Positions 8,783-15,745 are shown, counted from the stretch's first letter. The stretch: DNA of 64,000 bases from Dehalococcoidia bacterium (GCA_020432045.1 JAGQHB010000030.1:17347-81346); one strand, 5' to 3'. Translations and numbers: made by a program. The notes: a model not told the origin generated them from the sequence alone.

Positions 8783-8873
8783 CCCCTCATCCCCAGCCCT
8801 TCTCCCCGTGTCCGGGGAGAAGGGAGAACCGACGCGATCATGCGGGACCCTCGCCCCCGGCAGGGTGAGGGGG
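8783..8873. repeat. palindromic intergenic repeat (REP-like), copy 2
   Basis: About 91 bp, second tandem copy of the preceding element with the same CTTCTCCCC/GGGGAGAAG stem and the same flanking GACGCGATCATGCGGG block. It ends four bases before the copied regulator 3' end at 8877. The two copies are 32 bp apart. Confidence 0.8.
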
Positions 8874-8876
8874 CTG

Positions 8877-8932
8877 CTACTCGTCCACGCGAACGCGGCG
8901 GGCTTCGGCTACGAAGCGGTAGCCAGCGTTGC
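8877..8932 (-). pseudogene. orphan copy of a PhoB-type regulator gene 3' end
   Basis: On the minus strand these 56 bp encode AGYRFVAEARRVRVDE-stop, aligned with VGYRLVAEARRESVDE-stop at the end of the regulator gene at 9438-10121. By eye about 47 of 56 bases agree (9438-9493 versus 8877-8932). Similarity stops abruptly on the regulator-proximal side. The HicB/HicA pair lies between the two copies. Confidence 0.7.
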
Positions 8933-8952
8933 CCCCTGACGGGGCGGCTATC

Positions 8953-9189
8953 ATGGATCCTAGCTTGCAGGGGGTGATTGGGCTGGAAGAGATTATTTTC
9001 GTTGTGACTGAAACGCCCGAAGGCGGGCTGACGGCGCGCGCGCTTGGGCAATCGATCTTTACGGAGGCCGATGATCTCGATGTATTGCGCGAGCGTGTCC
9101 GGGATGCGGTCCAGTGCCACTTCGACGAGGGCACCGGGCCCCGTCTTATTCGGTTGCACTTCGTCCACGACGAGGTGATGGCTGTATGA
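8953..9189 (+). CDS. hicB: HicB-like antitoxin
   Basis: A 78-residue HicB-fold antitoxin that would sequester the HicA toxin encoded next to it. The core EEIIFVVTETPEGGLTARAL, the segment IFTEADDLDVLRERVRDAV and the tail RLIRLHFVHDEVMAV match the small HicB-like antitoxins often misannotated as 2-oxoisovalerate dehydrogenase subunits. The ATG at 8953 is preferred; an upstream TTG at 8929 is possible but lies in the copied regulator fragment. It overlaps hicA by 4 bp (ATGA), giving translational coupling. The antitoxin-first order is the less common HicAB arrangement. No separate DNA-binding domain is seen. Confidence 0.85.
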   Translation: MDPSLQGVIGLEEIIFVVTETPEGGLTARALGQSIFTEADDLDVLRERVRDAVQCHFDEGTGPRLIRLHFVHDEVMAV

Positions 9190-9431
9190 CCCGTCTCCCC
9201 CGTGACTGGACGGGGGAGCAGCTGGCGAGGGCCCTCGGCCGGCTGGGGTACGAGGTCACTCGCCAGTCGGGAAGCCACATGCGGCTGACCACTGATATGC
9301 CTGGACGCCACGACATCACGGTTCCGCGGCACGATCCGCTCCGCGTCGGGACGTTAGGAGCCATCCTCGCCGATGTCGCTAATCACTTCGGGCTCGCCCG
9401 GGACGAGCTTCTCGACCGGCTCCTTTGGTAG
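9186..9431 (+). CDS. hicA: HicA-type mRNA interferase toxin
   Basis: An 81-residue HicA toxin with the double-stranded-RNA-binding-like fold. The catalytic-histidine region is visible as TRQSGSHMRLTT, with the H in the GSH motif, followed by RHDITVPRHDPLRVGTLGAIL and a C-terminal helix ending LLDRLLW. HicA toxins cleave mRNA in a ribosome-independent way. The start ATG overlaps the hicB stop. The stop lies 6 bp from the end of the converging regulator gene. Confidence 0.88.
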   Translation: MTRLPRDWTGEQLARALGRLGYEVTRQSGSHMRLTTDMPGRHDITVPRHDPLRVGTLGAILADVANHFGLARDELLDRLLW

Positions 9432-9437
9432 CGCTAG

Positions 9438-10121
9438 CTATTCGTCCACGCTTTCGCGGCGGGCTTCGGCGACGAGCCGGTAGCCGACGTTGCGTACGGT
9501 TTCGATGAAGGCGTGACCGTGGACTTCGATCTTGGCTCGGATGCGGCGGATGTGGACGTCGACGGTGCGAGCCCCGCCGAAGTAGTCGTATCCCCAGACG
9601 CGGTTGAGGAGCTGTTCGCGCGTGAAGACACGGCCAGCGTTCATCGCGAGGAAGCGGAGCAGCTCGTACTCCTTGAAGGTGAGCACAAGGGGCACCTCAT
9701 CGACGACGACGCGGTAGTTGGCGAGGTCCAGGACAAGGGCGCCGCAGCGGACGAAGCTTTCGCTATCGATGCCGTGCTTACGCCAGAGGATACGGTCGAT
9801 GCGGCGGGCGAGCTCCTGTGAGCTGCCGGGGAGAGCCATGAAGTCGTCGACGGCGAGGTCGGCGGCGATACGCTGCAGCTGATCGGGAGGAACGGCAGCA
9901 ACCAGCGTGGCACCGCCTTCGGCGAGCGTCGCTACGAGCAGGCCGACGGCCGAACCAGGCACGTCACGCAAGTCGAGCACGGCGACCTCCGCCTCTGCTT
10001 CAACGTCACCGGACGCGAGGTCGGATGGGGCGGAGACACTCGCCCTGAAGCCTTCCCGTTCGAGCGCAGGGCCGAACCGGGCAAGATCTTCGTGGCGTGT
10101 GACGAGCAACACGGTTCGCAT
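9438..10121 (-). CDS. PhoB/OmpR-type response regulator with degenerate receiver
   Basis: A 227-residue two-domain regulator. Residues 1-115 have receiver-like alternation (MRTVLLVTR, AEVAVLDLRD), with D50 in the phospho-acceptor place, but the N-terminal acidic pair is only E11-D12 and the usual Lys-Pro of the last strand is replaced by LPGS (97-100). Residues 125-220 are a complete winged helix: LTFKEYELLRFLAMNAGRVF, REQLLNRVWGYDY, GARTVDVHIRRIRAKI, FIETVRNVGYRLV. No histidine kinase is adjacent. Activity may be phosphorylation-independent (inference). A 56-bp copy of its 3' end lies beyond hicBA. Confidence 0.88.
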   Translation of the reverse strand: MRTVLLVTRHEDLARFGPALEREGFRASVSAPSDLASGDVEAEAEVAVLDLRDVPGSAVGLLVATLAEGGATLVAAVPPDQLQRIAADLAVDDFMALPGSSQELARRIDRILWRKHGIDSESFVRCGALVLDLANYRVVVDEVPLVLTFKEYELLRFLAMNAGRVFTREQLLNRVWGYDYFGGARTVDVHIRRIRAKIEVHGHAFIETVRNVGYRLVAEARRESVDE

Positions 10122-10149
10122 GGCCTGAAACGACACCTGCCGTCCGGGC

Positions 10150-10178
10150 ATTATAGGCGGGTGTGTCGCCTACCTTAC
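10150..10178 (-). promoter_or_regulatory. promoter of the response-regulator gene
   Basis: A perfect TATAAT (minus strand, 10155-10150) lies 28 bp before the ATG at 10121, with a weak GTAAGG at the -35 place 17 bp further upstream. The weak -35 box suggests an activator-dependent promoter (inference). Confidence 0.55.
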
Positions 10179-10198
10179 GCCTGCGCGATGAAATCCAT

Positions 10199-10212
10199 GT
10201 GAAATGTTTCAC
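10199..10212. promoter_or_regulatory. 14-bp palindrome upstream of the regulator promoter
   Basis: GTGAAATGTTTCAC is a perfect palindrome about 45 bp upstream of the TATAAT box of the regulator gene and 34 bp past the end of coaE. Its position suits an activator or autoregulatory site. It is not a ParB parS site, whose arms have the opposite order. Confidence 0.4.
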
Positions 10213-10245
10213 GAACGCTCAGGGACGCGACCGACCGAATCCGGG

Positions 10246-10902
10246 CTACCGGCCCTGCGCGGCGTACCAGCGGGGGGTGGGCACCGTGCCTGCCCGGTAG
10301 GCAGCGAGGGTTTCCTCCATCGCGGCATCGACGCCGGCGAAGAGCATTTCGAGTGTCCCATCGTTATGGAAGACGCGGTCAGAGGCGGGCTCCCGTTCAC
10401 GCCAGTCGGTGGCCGAGGCGAGACGTTGAGCGGCCTCTTCGGCGCTAAGCCCGCGGTTTGCGATCATGCGCGCGGTGGCGGTTTCCGGTTCGCAGACGAC
10501 GAGCCAGGCGGCGTGGCAGCGTGTCATGTACTCGCGTTCCAGCAGGTTGATCGCCTCGAAGATGGCGATGGAGTCAGCCGGTAGTTCGTTGTGCCAGCGT
10601 TCGAGCATGGCCATGAAGTGGGCGGGAATATCGCCAATCGCGGTGCGTAGCGCCTCCATGCGTTCCTGGTTGCCGAAGACTTTGCTGCCAAGGATCTTGC
10701 GGTCGATAACGCCGTCGGCGCCGACGATGTCGTTGCCGAAGGCGGCCGTGACGCGGTCAAACCCGGGCGTGCCGGGGGCGTAGAGCTGGTGGATCTCGCG
10801 GTCGGCATCGACGTGGGTAGCGCCGTAGTGCCCGACGAGGTGGTTGCAAACGAGGCTCTTGCCGGCGGCGATTGAGCCAGTCACACCGAGGACGAGTGGC
10901 AC
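10246..10902 (-). CDS. coaE: dephospho-CoA kinase
   Basis: A 218-residue P-loop kinase for the last step of coenzyme A synthesis, phosphorylation of the 3'-OH of dephospho-CoA. The Walker A loop is GSIAAGKS (residues 9-16), followed by the family motif HVDADREIHQLY. VVCEPETATARMIANRGLSAEEA corresponds to the conserved nucleotide/CoA region, which normally reads R..RD..S. Length and motif order fit CoaE. It lies downstream of, and in the same orientation as, the serine hydrolase gene. Confidence 0.9.
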   Translation of the reverse strand: MPLVLGVTGSIAAGKSLVCNHLVGHYGATHVDADREIHQLYAPGTPGFDRVTAAFGNDIVGADGVIDRKILGSKVFGNQERMEALRTAIGDIPAHFMAMLERWHNELPADSIAIFEAINLLEREYMTRCHAAWLVVCEPETATARMIANRGLSAEEAAQRLASATDWREREPASDRVFHNDGTLEMLFAGVDAAMEETLAAYRAGTVPTPRWYAAQGR

Positions 10903-10927
10903 AGGAACTCCCCTTTTTGACTTGAAC

Positions 10928-12148
10928 TCAGTCGATGATTGACGAGTAGATGATGTTCTTGAGCTGGCCGCGGAAATTGAAGGTGTTCGACGGCATCATC
11001 TGGGTCATGAAGATGACGCTAAGTTCTTCGGCAGGGTCGACCCAGAAGATCGTGGAAGCGGCCCCGCCCCAGTAGTAGTCACCCTCGCCAAGGCCGCCCG
11101 CGGCGACGGTATCAAGGGTCATGGCGAACCCGAGGCCAAAGCCGACGCCTTCGTTCGCGGTCTCGGAGAAGGTCCCGATCGCGAGTTCCGTAAGGTCCGC
11201 GCCGCCGGGGAGGTGATTCCGGGTCATGAGATCGATCGTGCGCGAACCGAGGATGCGGACTCCGTCGAGTTCGCCGCCTCGGCGGAGCATCTCGCAGAAG
11301 CGGAAATAGTCGGCCGTCGTGCTCGTGAGCCCGCCGCCACCGGAGAGGAATGTTGGCTTGCTTGCGTAGCGGCTCGCCATCGGATCGTCGACCAGCTCGA
11401 GCGTCTTGGCTGGTGTGCGCTGGTAGTTCGCCGCGAAACGGCTGACCTTCTCGGGAGCGATCGCGAACGACGTGTCGGTCATGTCGAGCGGATCGAAGAT
11501 CGTCTCCTGGAGGTACCGGTCGAATGGCTGGCCGGACAGGGCCTCGACGAGGTAGCCGCAGACATCAGTGGAGAGGGAATAGAGCCAGGCTTCGCCCGGC
11601 TGGTAGCGCAGCGGCACGTGCGCGAGCTTCTGGACGAAGCCGGCAAGAGTGTCGCCGTCGCGCGCGGGGCCAAGGTTGGCGCCGGCGTTTTGATATGCGC
11701 GGTCAACGGGGTCGTTACCCATCCCGTAGGTGAGGCCGCCGCTGTGGCTCAGCACATGCCGGAAGGTCATAGGACGCTTCGGCAGTTCGGTCACCATCGA
11801 GTCGCCTTCGCCGGAAACCCAGACGCGATGGTCGCGCCATTCGGGGATCACGCGAGAGACGGGGTCGTTGAGCTGGAAGAGGCCCTTTTCGTACAGGGTC
11901 ATGAGCGCGACGGACGTGATCGGCTTCGACATCGAGTAGATGCGAAAGATGGTGTCGTCCTCGACCGGGGTGCCGCGCTCGCGGTCGCGGAGGCCGAAGG
12001 AGCGAAAATAGGCGGGAATACCATCGCGGGCGACGAGCACCTGGCAGCCAGGAATGCGCCCTGTGTCGATGTACCGGGTCTGGAGGTGGGTCGTAATCCG
12101 CTCGAGGCGGTGAGGGTCGAGACCAGCTTCGCGAGGGTCGAGTTCCAC
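10928..12148 (-). CDS. serine hydrolase, class C beta-lactamase/esterase family VIII fold
   Basis: A 406-residue penicillin-binding-protein-like hydrolase with a GTG start at 12148. The nucleophile motif S72-M-S-K75 lies in IFRIYSMSKPITS. The second-motif tyrosine is in WLYSLSTDVCGYLVEALSG, and HVLSHSGGLTYGMG is the conserved loop between them. There is no signal peptide, so it is probably a cytosolic esterase rather than a beta-lactamase (inference). It diverges from the enoyl-CoA hydratase gene, and the 80-bp gap must hold both promoters. Confidence 0.85.
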   Translation of the reverse strand: MELDPREAGLDPHRLERITTHLQTRYIDTGRIPGCQVLVARDGIPAYFRSFGLRDRERGTPVEDDTIFRIYSMSKPITSVALMTLYEKGLFQLNDPVSRVIPEWRDHRVWVSGEGDSMVTELPKRPMTFRHVLSHSGGLTYGMGNDPVDRAYQNAGANLGPARDGDTLAGFVQKLAHVPLRYQPGEAWLYSLSTDVCGYLVEALSGQPFDRYLQETIFDPLDMTDTSFAIAPEKVSRFAANYQRTPAKTLELVDDPMASRYASKPTFLSGGGGLTSTTADYFRFCEMLRRGGELDGVRILGSRTIDLMTRNHLPGGADLTELAIGTFSETANEGVGFGLGFAMTLDTVAAGGLGEGDYYWGGAASTIFWVDPAEELSVIFMTQMMPSNTFNFRGQLKNIIYSSIID

Positions 12149-12229
12149 GTGCGTACTCCGGGGCCCGGCAGGCCGGAGGACATGCTACAGGTGGTGGCGT
12201 ACCACCCGCGAACGCAGCACACTCCAGCG

Positions 12230-13051
12230 ATGGAATTGAAGGTGACGACCTACACGGTCGCGGACCACGTGGCGACAATCACGCTGAACCGGCCGGAGCG
12301 GCTGAATTCGTGGACCGGGCGGATGCACGCGGAATACCGCTGGTGTGTGCAGCAGGCCGAGGACGACGGAGAGGTTGGCTGCATCGTCGTTACCGGCGCG
12401 GGGCGGGGATTCTGCGCTGGGGCGGATGCGCGAGCGCTGGAGGGACACGTGGCGAAGGGAGGCTATGACCCGGGCACGCCGGACGTGATGGCGAACCCCG
12501 GCTACGGTGTTGCGCAGGAGTTCGACCACGACTTCGCCTTCCACTTTGGCCTGACGAAGCCGGTGATCGCGGCGGTCAATGGCCCGGCGGCAGGCGTGGG
12601 GCTGGTGCTGGCGTGTTTTGCGGACATCCGTTTCGCGGCGAGTGGCGCCAAGCTGACGACCGCGCATGGGAGGCTGTCCCTGCCGGCGGAGTACGGACTA
12701 TCCTGGCTGCTGCCGCGAATCGTCGGACTGGGGCACGCGAACGACCTGTTGCTCTCGAGCCGAGTGGTGCTCGCCGAAGAGGCCGAGCGCATGGGGCTGG
12801 TGAACAAGTCCCTGCCGCCGGATGGACTGCTGGACTACACATACAAGTACGCGCGGCGGCTGGCGGTGAACATCTCGCCGGAATCGCTGCGGGAGACGAA
12901 GCACGCGGTGTACCGCGACCAGCACCGCGATGTGGGCACAAGCGTTGAGGAAGCCGGGCGGCTCCTCAACGAGATGACACGCGGTCCCGCGTTCCGGGAA
13001 GGCGTGGCGGCGCTGGCGGAGAAACGGGACCCCGTGTTCCGGACTATGTAG
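12230..13051 (+). CDS. enoyl-CoA hydratase/isomerase family protein
   Basis: A complete 273-residue crotonase. The two oxyanion-hole segments are GAGRGFCAGADAR and NGPAAGVGLVLACFADIRFA, and AEYGLSWLLPRIVGLGHAND is the usual active-site region. The C-terminal trimerisation part ends VAALAEKRDPVFRTM, comparable to the remnant at 1406-1732. The ATG at 12230 begins the conserved KVTTYTVADHVATITLNRPE strand. It could be a hydratase, isomerase or thioesterase of the family. Confidence 0.9.
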   Translation: MELKVTTYTVADHVATITLNRPERLNSWTGRMHAEYRWCVQQAEDDGEVGCIVVTGAGRGFCAGADARALEGHVAKGGYDPGTPDVMANPGYGVAQEFDHDFAFHFGLTKPVIAAVNGPAAGVGLVLACFADIRFAASGAKLTTAHGRLSLPAEYGLSWLLPRIVGLGHANDLLLSSRVVLAEEAERMGLVNKSLPPDGLLDYTYKYARRLAVNISPESLRETKHAVYRDQHRDVGTSVEEAGRLLNEMTRGPAFREGVAALAEKRDPVFRTM

Positions 13052-13066
13052 CAAAGGGGGCAGCAC

Positions 13067-13456
13067 GTGCGAATCACTCTGGTGAGCTTGTTTGTCGACG
13101 ACCAGGCGAAGGCGCTGGCGTTCTATACCGGCGTACTGGGCTTCGTGAAGAAGACCGAGATCCCGCTGGGCGGACCCGTGAGCTGGCTGACCGTCGTCTC
13201 GCCGGAGGACCCGGATGGCCCCGAACTGGTCCTTGAACCTTCAAGCCACCGGGCAGTCGGTCCGTTCAGGCGGGCGCTGATCGAAGACGGCATCCCGTTC
13301 ACATCGTTTGCCGTGAAGGATGTGGAGGCCGAGTACCACCGCCTGCAAGACCTGGGGGTGCGTTTCACGCAACAGCCGATTCACCAGGGCACGGCGACGA
13401 CGGCCGTCTTCGACGATACCTGCGGCAACCTGATCCAGATTCACAAGCCAGCCTGA
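13067..13456 (+). CDS. VOC (glyoxalase/bleomycin-resistance fold) protein
   Basis: A 129-residue vicinal-oxygen-chelate protein starting at a GTG (13067) after AAAGGGGG. The two beta-alpha-beta-beta-beta modules are ITLVSLFVDDQAKALAFYTGVLGF and FTSFAVKDVEAEYHRLQDLGVRF, ending FDDTCGNLIQIHKP. It sits 15 bp downstream of the enoyl-CoA hydratase stop, probably in one operon. Substrate unknown; it is one of four VOC-fold proteins in the window. Confidence 0.85.
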   Translation: MRITLVSLFVDDQAKALAFYTGVLGFVKKTEIPLGGPVSWLTVVSPEDPDGPELVLEPSSHRAVGPFRRALIEDGIPFTSFAVKDVEAEYHRLQDLGVRFTQQPIHQGTATTAVFDDTCGNLIQIHKPA

Positions 13457-13474
13457 ACGGGGCGCCGGGTAACG

Positions 13475-14137
13475 TCATCCGCCACGCCGCCGGGAGCGCC
13501 CGCCGGTGTCTGAGGCCTGCAGCTCCAGGTACTCCGCGAACATCCAGCCCTGGCGACCTTCATACCAGACCGGGACCCAGCCTTCGGCGCCGATATGCAC
13601 TGTCGAACCAGCTTCGAGCGTTGTCAGGATAGGGTCGTTCTTGCTGGGCCCGGAGCGAAGGTTCAGCGCCTCCTTGACGACGGCCGTCCAACTCTGCGCA
13701 GGCGCGCTGGCCAGCATGAACGGAACGGGATCGATATCGTCACCGCCGCGCCGCCACTCGTAGTGGAGGTGTACGCCCGTCGAGACACCGGTAGTGCCGG
13801 CCCCACCAAGCTGATCGCCGACGAACACGGACTGCCCGGCGGCAACGGAGATGGTGTTCAGATGGCCGAAGAGTGCTTGCGCGCCATCCTCGCATTCGAG
13901 GACAACGCAGTTGCCGTATCCGCCGTTCACGTCGGCAGAGACGACGGTGGCATCGCGAGGCGAGACGACCGGCGCATCAAGCGCGACGCCGCCGATGTCG
14001 ATGCCGGTGTGATAGCCCTTACGGTAGAGGTGGCGAACGCTGGGGTCGGTGTTTTCAGGGCCATAACCCTGGGTAACGACTCCGCCTGCAACGGGCAGTT
14101 CCCAGCCGGTGGCCGGATCGATATAGAGCAGTCCCAC
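13475..14137 (-). CDS. M23-family peptidase with SH3 domain, no signal peptide
   Basis: A 220-residue LytM-type zinc peptidase. The zinc motif is H43-TGI-D47 with the catalytic pair H123-L-H125 (GVHLHYEW) and H92 in FGHLNT. The C-terminal 65 residues are a bacterial SH3 module (LNLRSGPSKNDPILTTLEAG ... GWMFAEYLEL). It would cut peptidoglycan cross-bridges, yet the GTG-initiated N-terminus (MGLLYIDPATGWELPV) has no signal peptide or membrane segment. Either secretion is unconventional or it acts as a released lysin. Confidence 0.85.
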   Translation of the reverse strand: MGLLYIDPATGWELPVAGGVVTQGYGPENTDPSVRHLYRKGYHTGIDIGGVALDAPVVSPRDATVVSADVNGGYGNCVVLECEDGAQALFGHLNTISVAAGQSVFVGDQLGGAGTTGVSTGVHLHYEWRRGGDDIDPVPFMLASAPAQSWTAVVKEALNLRSGPSKNDPILTTLEAGSTVHIGAEGWVPVWYEGRQGWMFAEYLELQASDTGGRSRRRGG

Positions 14138-14225
14138 GCTGTCCTCCCTGGAAGCATCTGCTTCGAGGAGGTTCTAGCACCTGGAACGAAGGCCTCATAC
14201 AGCCGAATGACGGACGCGGGCAGGG

Positions 14226-14594
14226 CTAAAGGCCTGCTGCCCGCGTCTCGATCTCCAGGGCGACCGGCAGGGCGGTGTCGCGCCAGCTGGCGAGGTCGCC
14301 GGAGTAGCCGGGACTGTACTTCTCAAAGAGCAGCCGGCGCGCGAGCGCGTCCTCTTCCGACCCCGCTGCGACCAGCCGGGCCGTCGCCGCGTAGGTGACA
14401 CCATCGAGACGGACGGTGGCAGCGGGCGTCTTCTGGATGTTTCGAACCCAGTGGGCCTTTTCGCGACCACCGGCCATGAGGAAGAGCGTGTTCTCCGAGA
14501 GCGCAAACCAGATTTCGATCTCGCGCGGCTCGCCGGATGTGCGCCCGGTCGTGGTGAGGTAGCAGTAGGGGAGGGTGGGATCGAGATCAGGCAA
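14226..14594 (-). CDS. deazaflavin-dependent nitroreductase-family protein (5' end altered)
   Basis: A 122-residue split-barrel protein of the F420/deazaflavin-dependent nitroreductase (DUF385) family: LTTTGRTSGEPREIEIWFA, LFLMAGGREKAHWVRNIQKT and PAATVRLDGVTYAATARLV. It now starts with a TTG at 14594 right after the RES toxin gene. Codons 5-16 lie in a 38-bp sequence repeated exactly at 15701-15738, where it follows an ATG at 15741 directly downstream of the enolase-superfamily gene. The original 5' end therefore appears separated by the Xre/RES insertion, and expression probably now depends on that operon. Confidence 0.8.
   Translation of the reverse strand: MPDLDPTLPYCYLTTTGRTSGEPREIEIWFALSENTLFLMAGGREKAHWVRNIQKTPAATVRLDGVTYAATARLVAAGSEEDALARRLLFEKYSPGYSGDLASWRDTALPVALEIETRAAGL
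14545..14582. repeat. 38-bp direct repeat, copy A (inside deazaflavin-oxidoreductase gene)
   Basis: Identical to 15701-15738 with no mismatch, same orientation. It encodes DPTLPYCYLTTTG on the minus strand and bounds the Xre/RES module on the low-coordinate side. Confidence 0.9.
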
Positions 14595-14596
14595 AT

Positions 14597-15139
14597 TCAG
14601 AACTCCTCGGGCAGCAACATACTGGAGAGTTCATTTGTCTCAATAACTTCAAGCTCCATGAGGGAAATCCGGTCGTCGAAGACAGCGATCACGTCACCGG
14701 TACCGGTGGCCGAAGGTGCAATGATGCCCTGGTAGCCGAGGAAGTGTGCGGCCTGGGCAATTTCCTGGCAGAGGCTCCTGCCTTCCATTGTGAGTTCTTC
14801 GTAGGTGAGACCGAGACTCGCCACCGTGGTTGGGTTCGTTAGATCGAGCACCTGTATGGGCTGAACGCGGACCGTGTGCAGATCGCGAGGGAGAAACGAC
14901 GCTGCACCACGTGCCTGCCCCTCGGCCATGCGCCGGAACTCCTCAACAGCGGCTTCGACCGGGACGGCGAGGTAGACGGCCCCGAACAGATCCCGGGGAT
15001 TCCACCGGCCACCGAATGCCTTCGCCCCGGCCGCTGAAAGGGGCGGCACCGTCCGAGCCGTATGGCGGTAGGCGACGCCGCTCCAGAACGCAGGATCGAG
15101 TGAATCGATGGAACCGATGAGGTCAGGCGGCGCCGCCAC
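14597..15139 (-). CDS. RES-domain toxin (NAD+-degrading family)
   Basis: A 180-residue RES-domain protein. The conserved active-site residues are visible: R25 (AYRH), R45 in FGGRWNP, Y56 in GAVYLA and E66/E67. RES toxins degrade NAD+ by phosphorolysis or hydrolysis and are neutralised by an adjacent Xre-type antitoxin. The gene begins 2 bp after the antitoxin gene and ends 2 bp before the displaced nitroreductase gene, so all three are probably co-transcribed. Confidence 0.88.
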   Translation of the reverse strand: MAAPPDLIGSIDSLDPAFWSGVAYRHTARTVPPLSAAGAKAFGGRWNPRDLFGAVYLAVPVEAAVEEFRRMAEGQARGAASFLPRDLHTVRVQPIQVLDLTNPTTVASLGLTYEELTMEGRSLCQEIAQAAHFLGYQGIIAPSATGTGDVIAVFDDRISLMELEVIETNELSSMLLPEEF

Positions 15140-15141
15140 CG

Positions 15142-15480
15142 TCAGAGGACCACGCCTTCGGCGAGCGCTTCAATTAGAGCGAGCACATCGCGGAACTGGC
15201 CTTTGCCGATCCGCTCGGCGGGCGTGTCGTACTCCAGCAGTCGATTCGGCGTGAAAATCCAGAGATTCGCGTCTTCCGGTTTCAGGACGTTCTTCAGCCG
15301 CTCTCCGACAGCAAAGAGTTCCAAGAGGCGTTGCCGTGCGAGCCGCTGGGGCGAAGCTTCGCCAGCCGCCCACCGTGCGACAGTTCGTGCCGACGTCCCG
15401 ACCAACGCGGCGAGCTCCTCCTGCGAAAGCGAAAGATCACTGCTGAGCCGCCGCACCTGGGTTGCCAGTGCCCCGGTCAT
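15142..15480 (-). CDS. Xre/MbcA/ParS-type antitoxin
   Basis: A 112-residue antitoxin with an N-terminal helix-turn-helix (LSLSQEELAALVGTSARTVARW) and a C-terminal toxin-binding domain (DUF2384-like, ANLWIFTPNRLLEYDTPAER). The ATG at 15480 has a GGAGC ribosome site; an in-frame ATG at 15552 would add 24 atypical residues. It neutralises the RES toxin and very likely represses its own promoter. The HTH shows the Ser-Ala-Arg-Thr recognition pattern common to Xre proteins. Confidence 0.88.
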   Translation of the reverse strand: MTGALATQVRRLSSDLSLSQEELAALVGTSARTVARWAAGEASPQRLARQRLLELFAVGERLKNVLKPEDANLWIFTPNRLLEYDTPAERIGKGQFRDVLALIEALAEGVVL

Positions 15481-15577
15481 AACGTTGCTCCGCGGGAGGC
15501 GGACTGCACACATTCCAGGTGCGCCTCCAACGCTGCCTTGTGGTCGTTCCATCCGACTCTTGGCTCCAGCCCCATGG

Positions 15578-15618
15578 TGTCACACCTCTAGACATAGGCT
15601 ATGCCATTTCCTGTGACA
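15578..15618. promoter_or_regulatory. operator region of the Xre/RES operon
   Basis: Two nested symmetries lie upstream of the antitoxin gene: TGTCACA (15578-15584) inverted as TGTGACA (15612-15618), and between them the palindrome CATAG-G-CTATG (15593-15603). This is the expected layout for Xre-antitoxin autorepression (inference). Confidence 0.5.
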
Positions 15619-15700
15619 TTACGACAGCATTTTTAACGTCGTTTAGCCGATGCAAGCAGTCGAGGCAAGCTACGGAGGAACTGTCTGCCACGGGCCTCGT

Positions 15701-15738
15701 CCGGTCGTGGTGAGGTAGCAGTAGGGGAGGGTGGGATC
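15701..15738. repeat. 38-bp direct repeat, copy B (original 5' end of the split gene)
   Basis: Exact copy of 14545-14582. On the minus strand it is preceded by an ATG (15741-15739), 4 bp after the TAG stop of the enolase-superfamily gene, with GAGG as ribosome site. The reading frame MDPTLPYCYLTTTGR then runs into unrelated sequence after about 15 codons. Confidence 0.9.
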
Positions 15739-15745
15739 CATTTCG

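Noticed and set aside
8648..8873. Two-copy repeat as a CRISPR array
   Set aside because: Only two long copies with a single 32-bp gap, strongly palindromic, and no cas genes in the window.
8877..9493. HicBA region as an integrated prophage or genomic island
   Set aside because: The interval is only about 560 bp and contains no integrase or phage gene.
10199..10212. Palindrome GTGAAATGTTTCAC as a ParB parS chromosome-partition site
   Set aside because: parS is TGTTTCACGTGAAACA, with the arms in the opposite order; no parAB genes are nearby.
11213..12229. In-frame extension of the enoyl-CoA hydratase gene by 339 codons upstream
   Set aside because: It is antisense to the serine hydrolase and shows no homology; crotonase similarity begins at the ATG at 12230.
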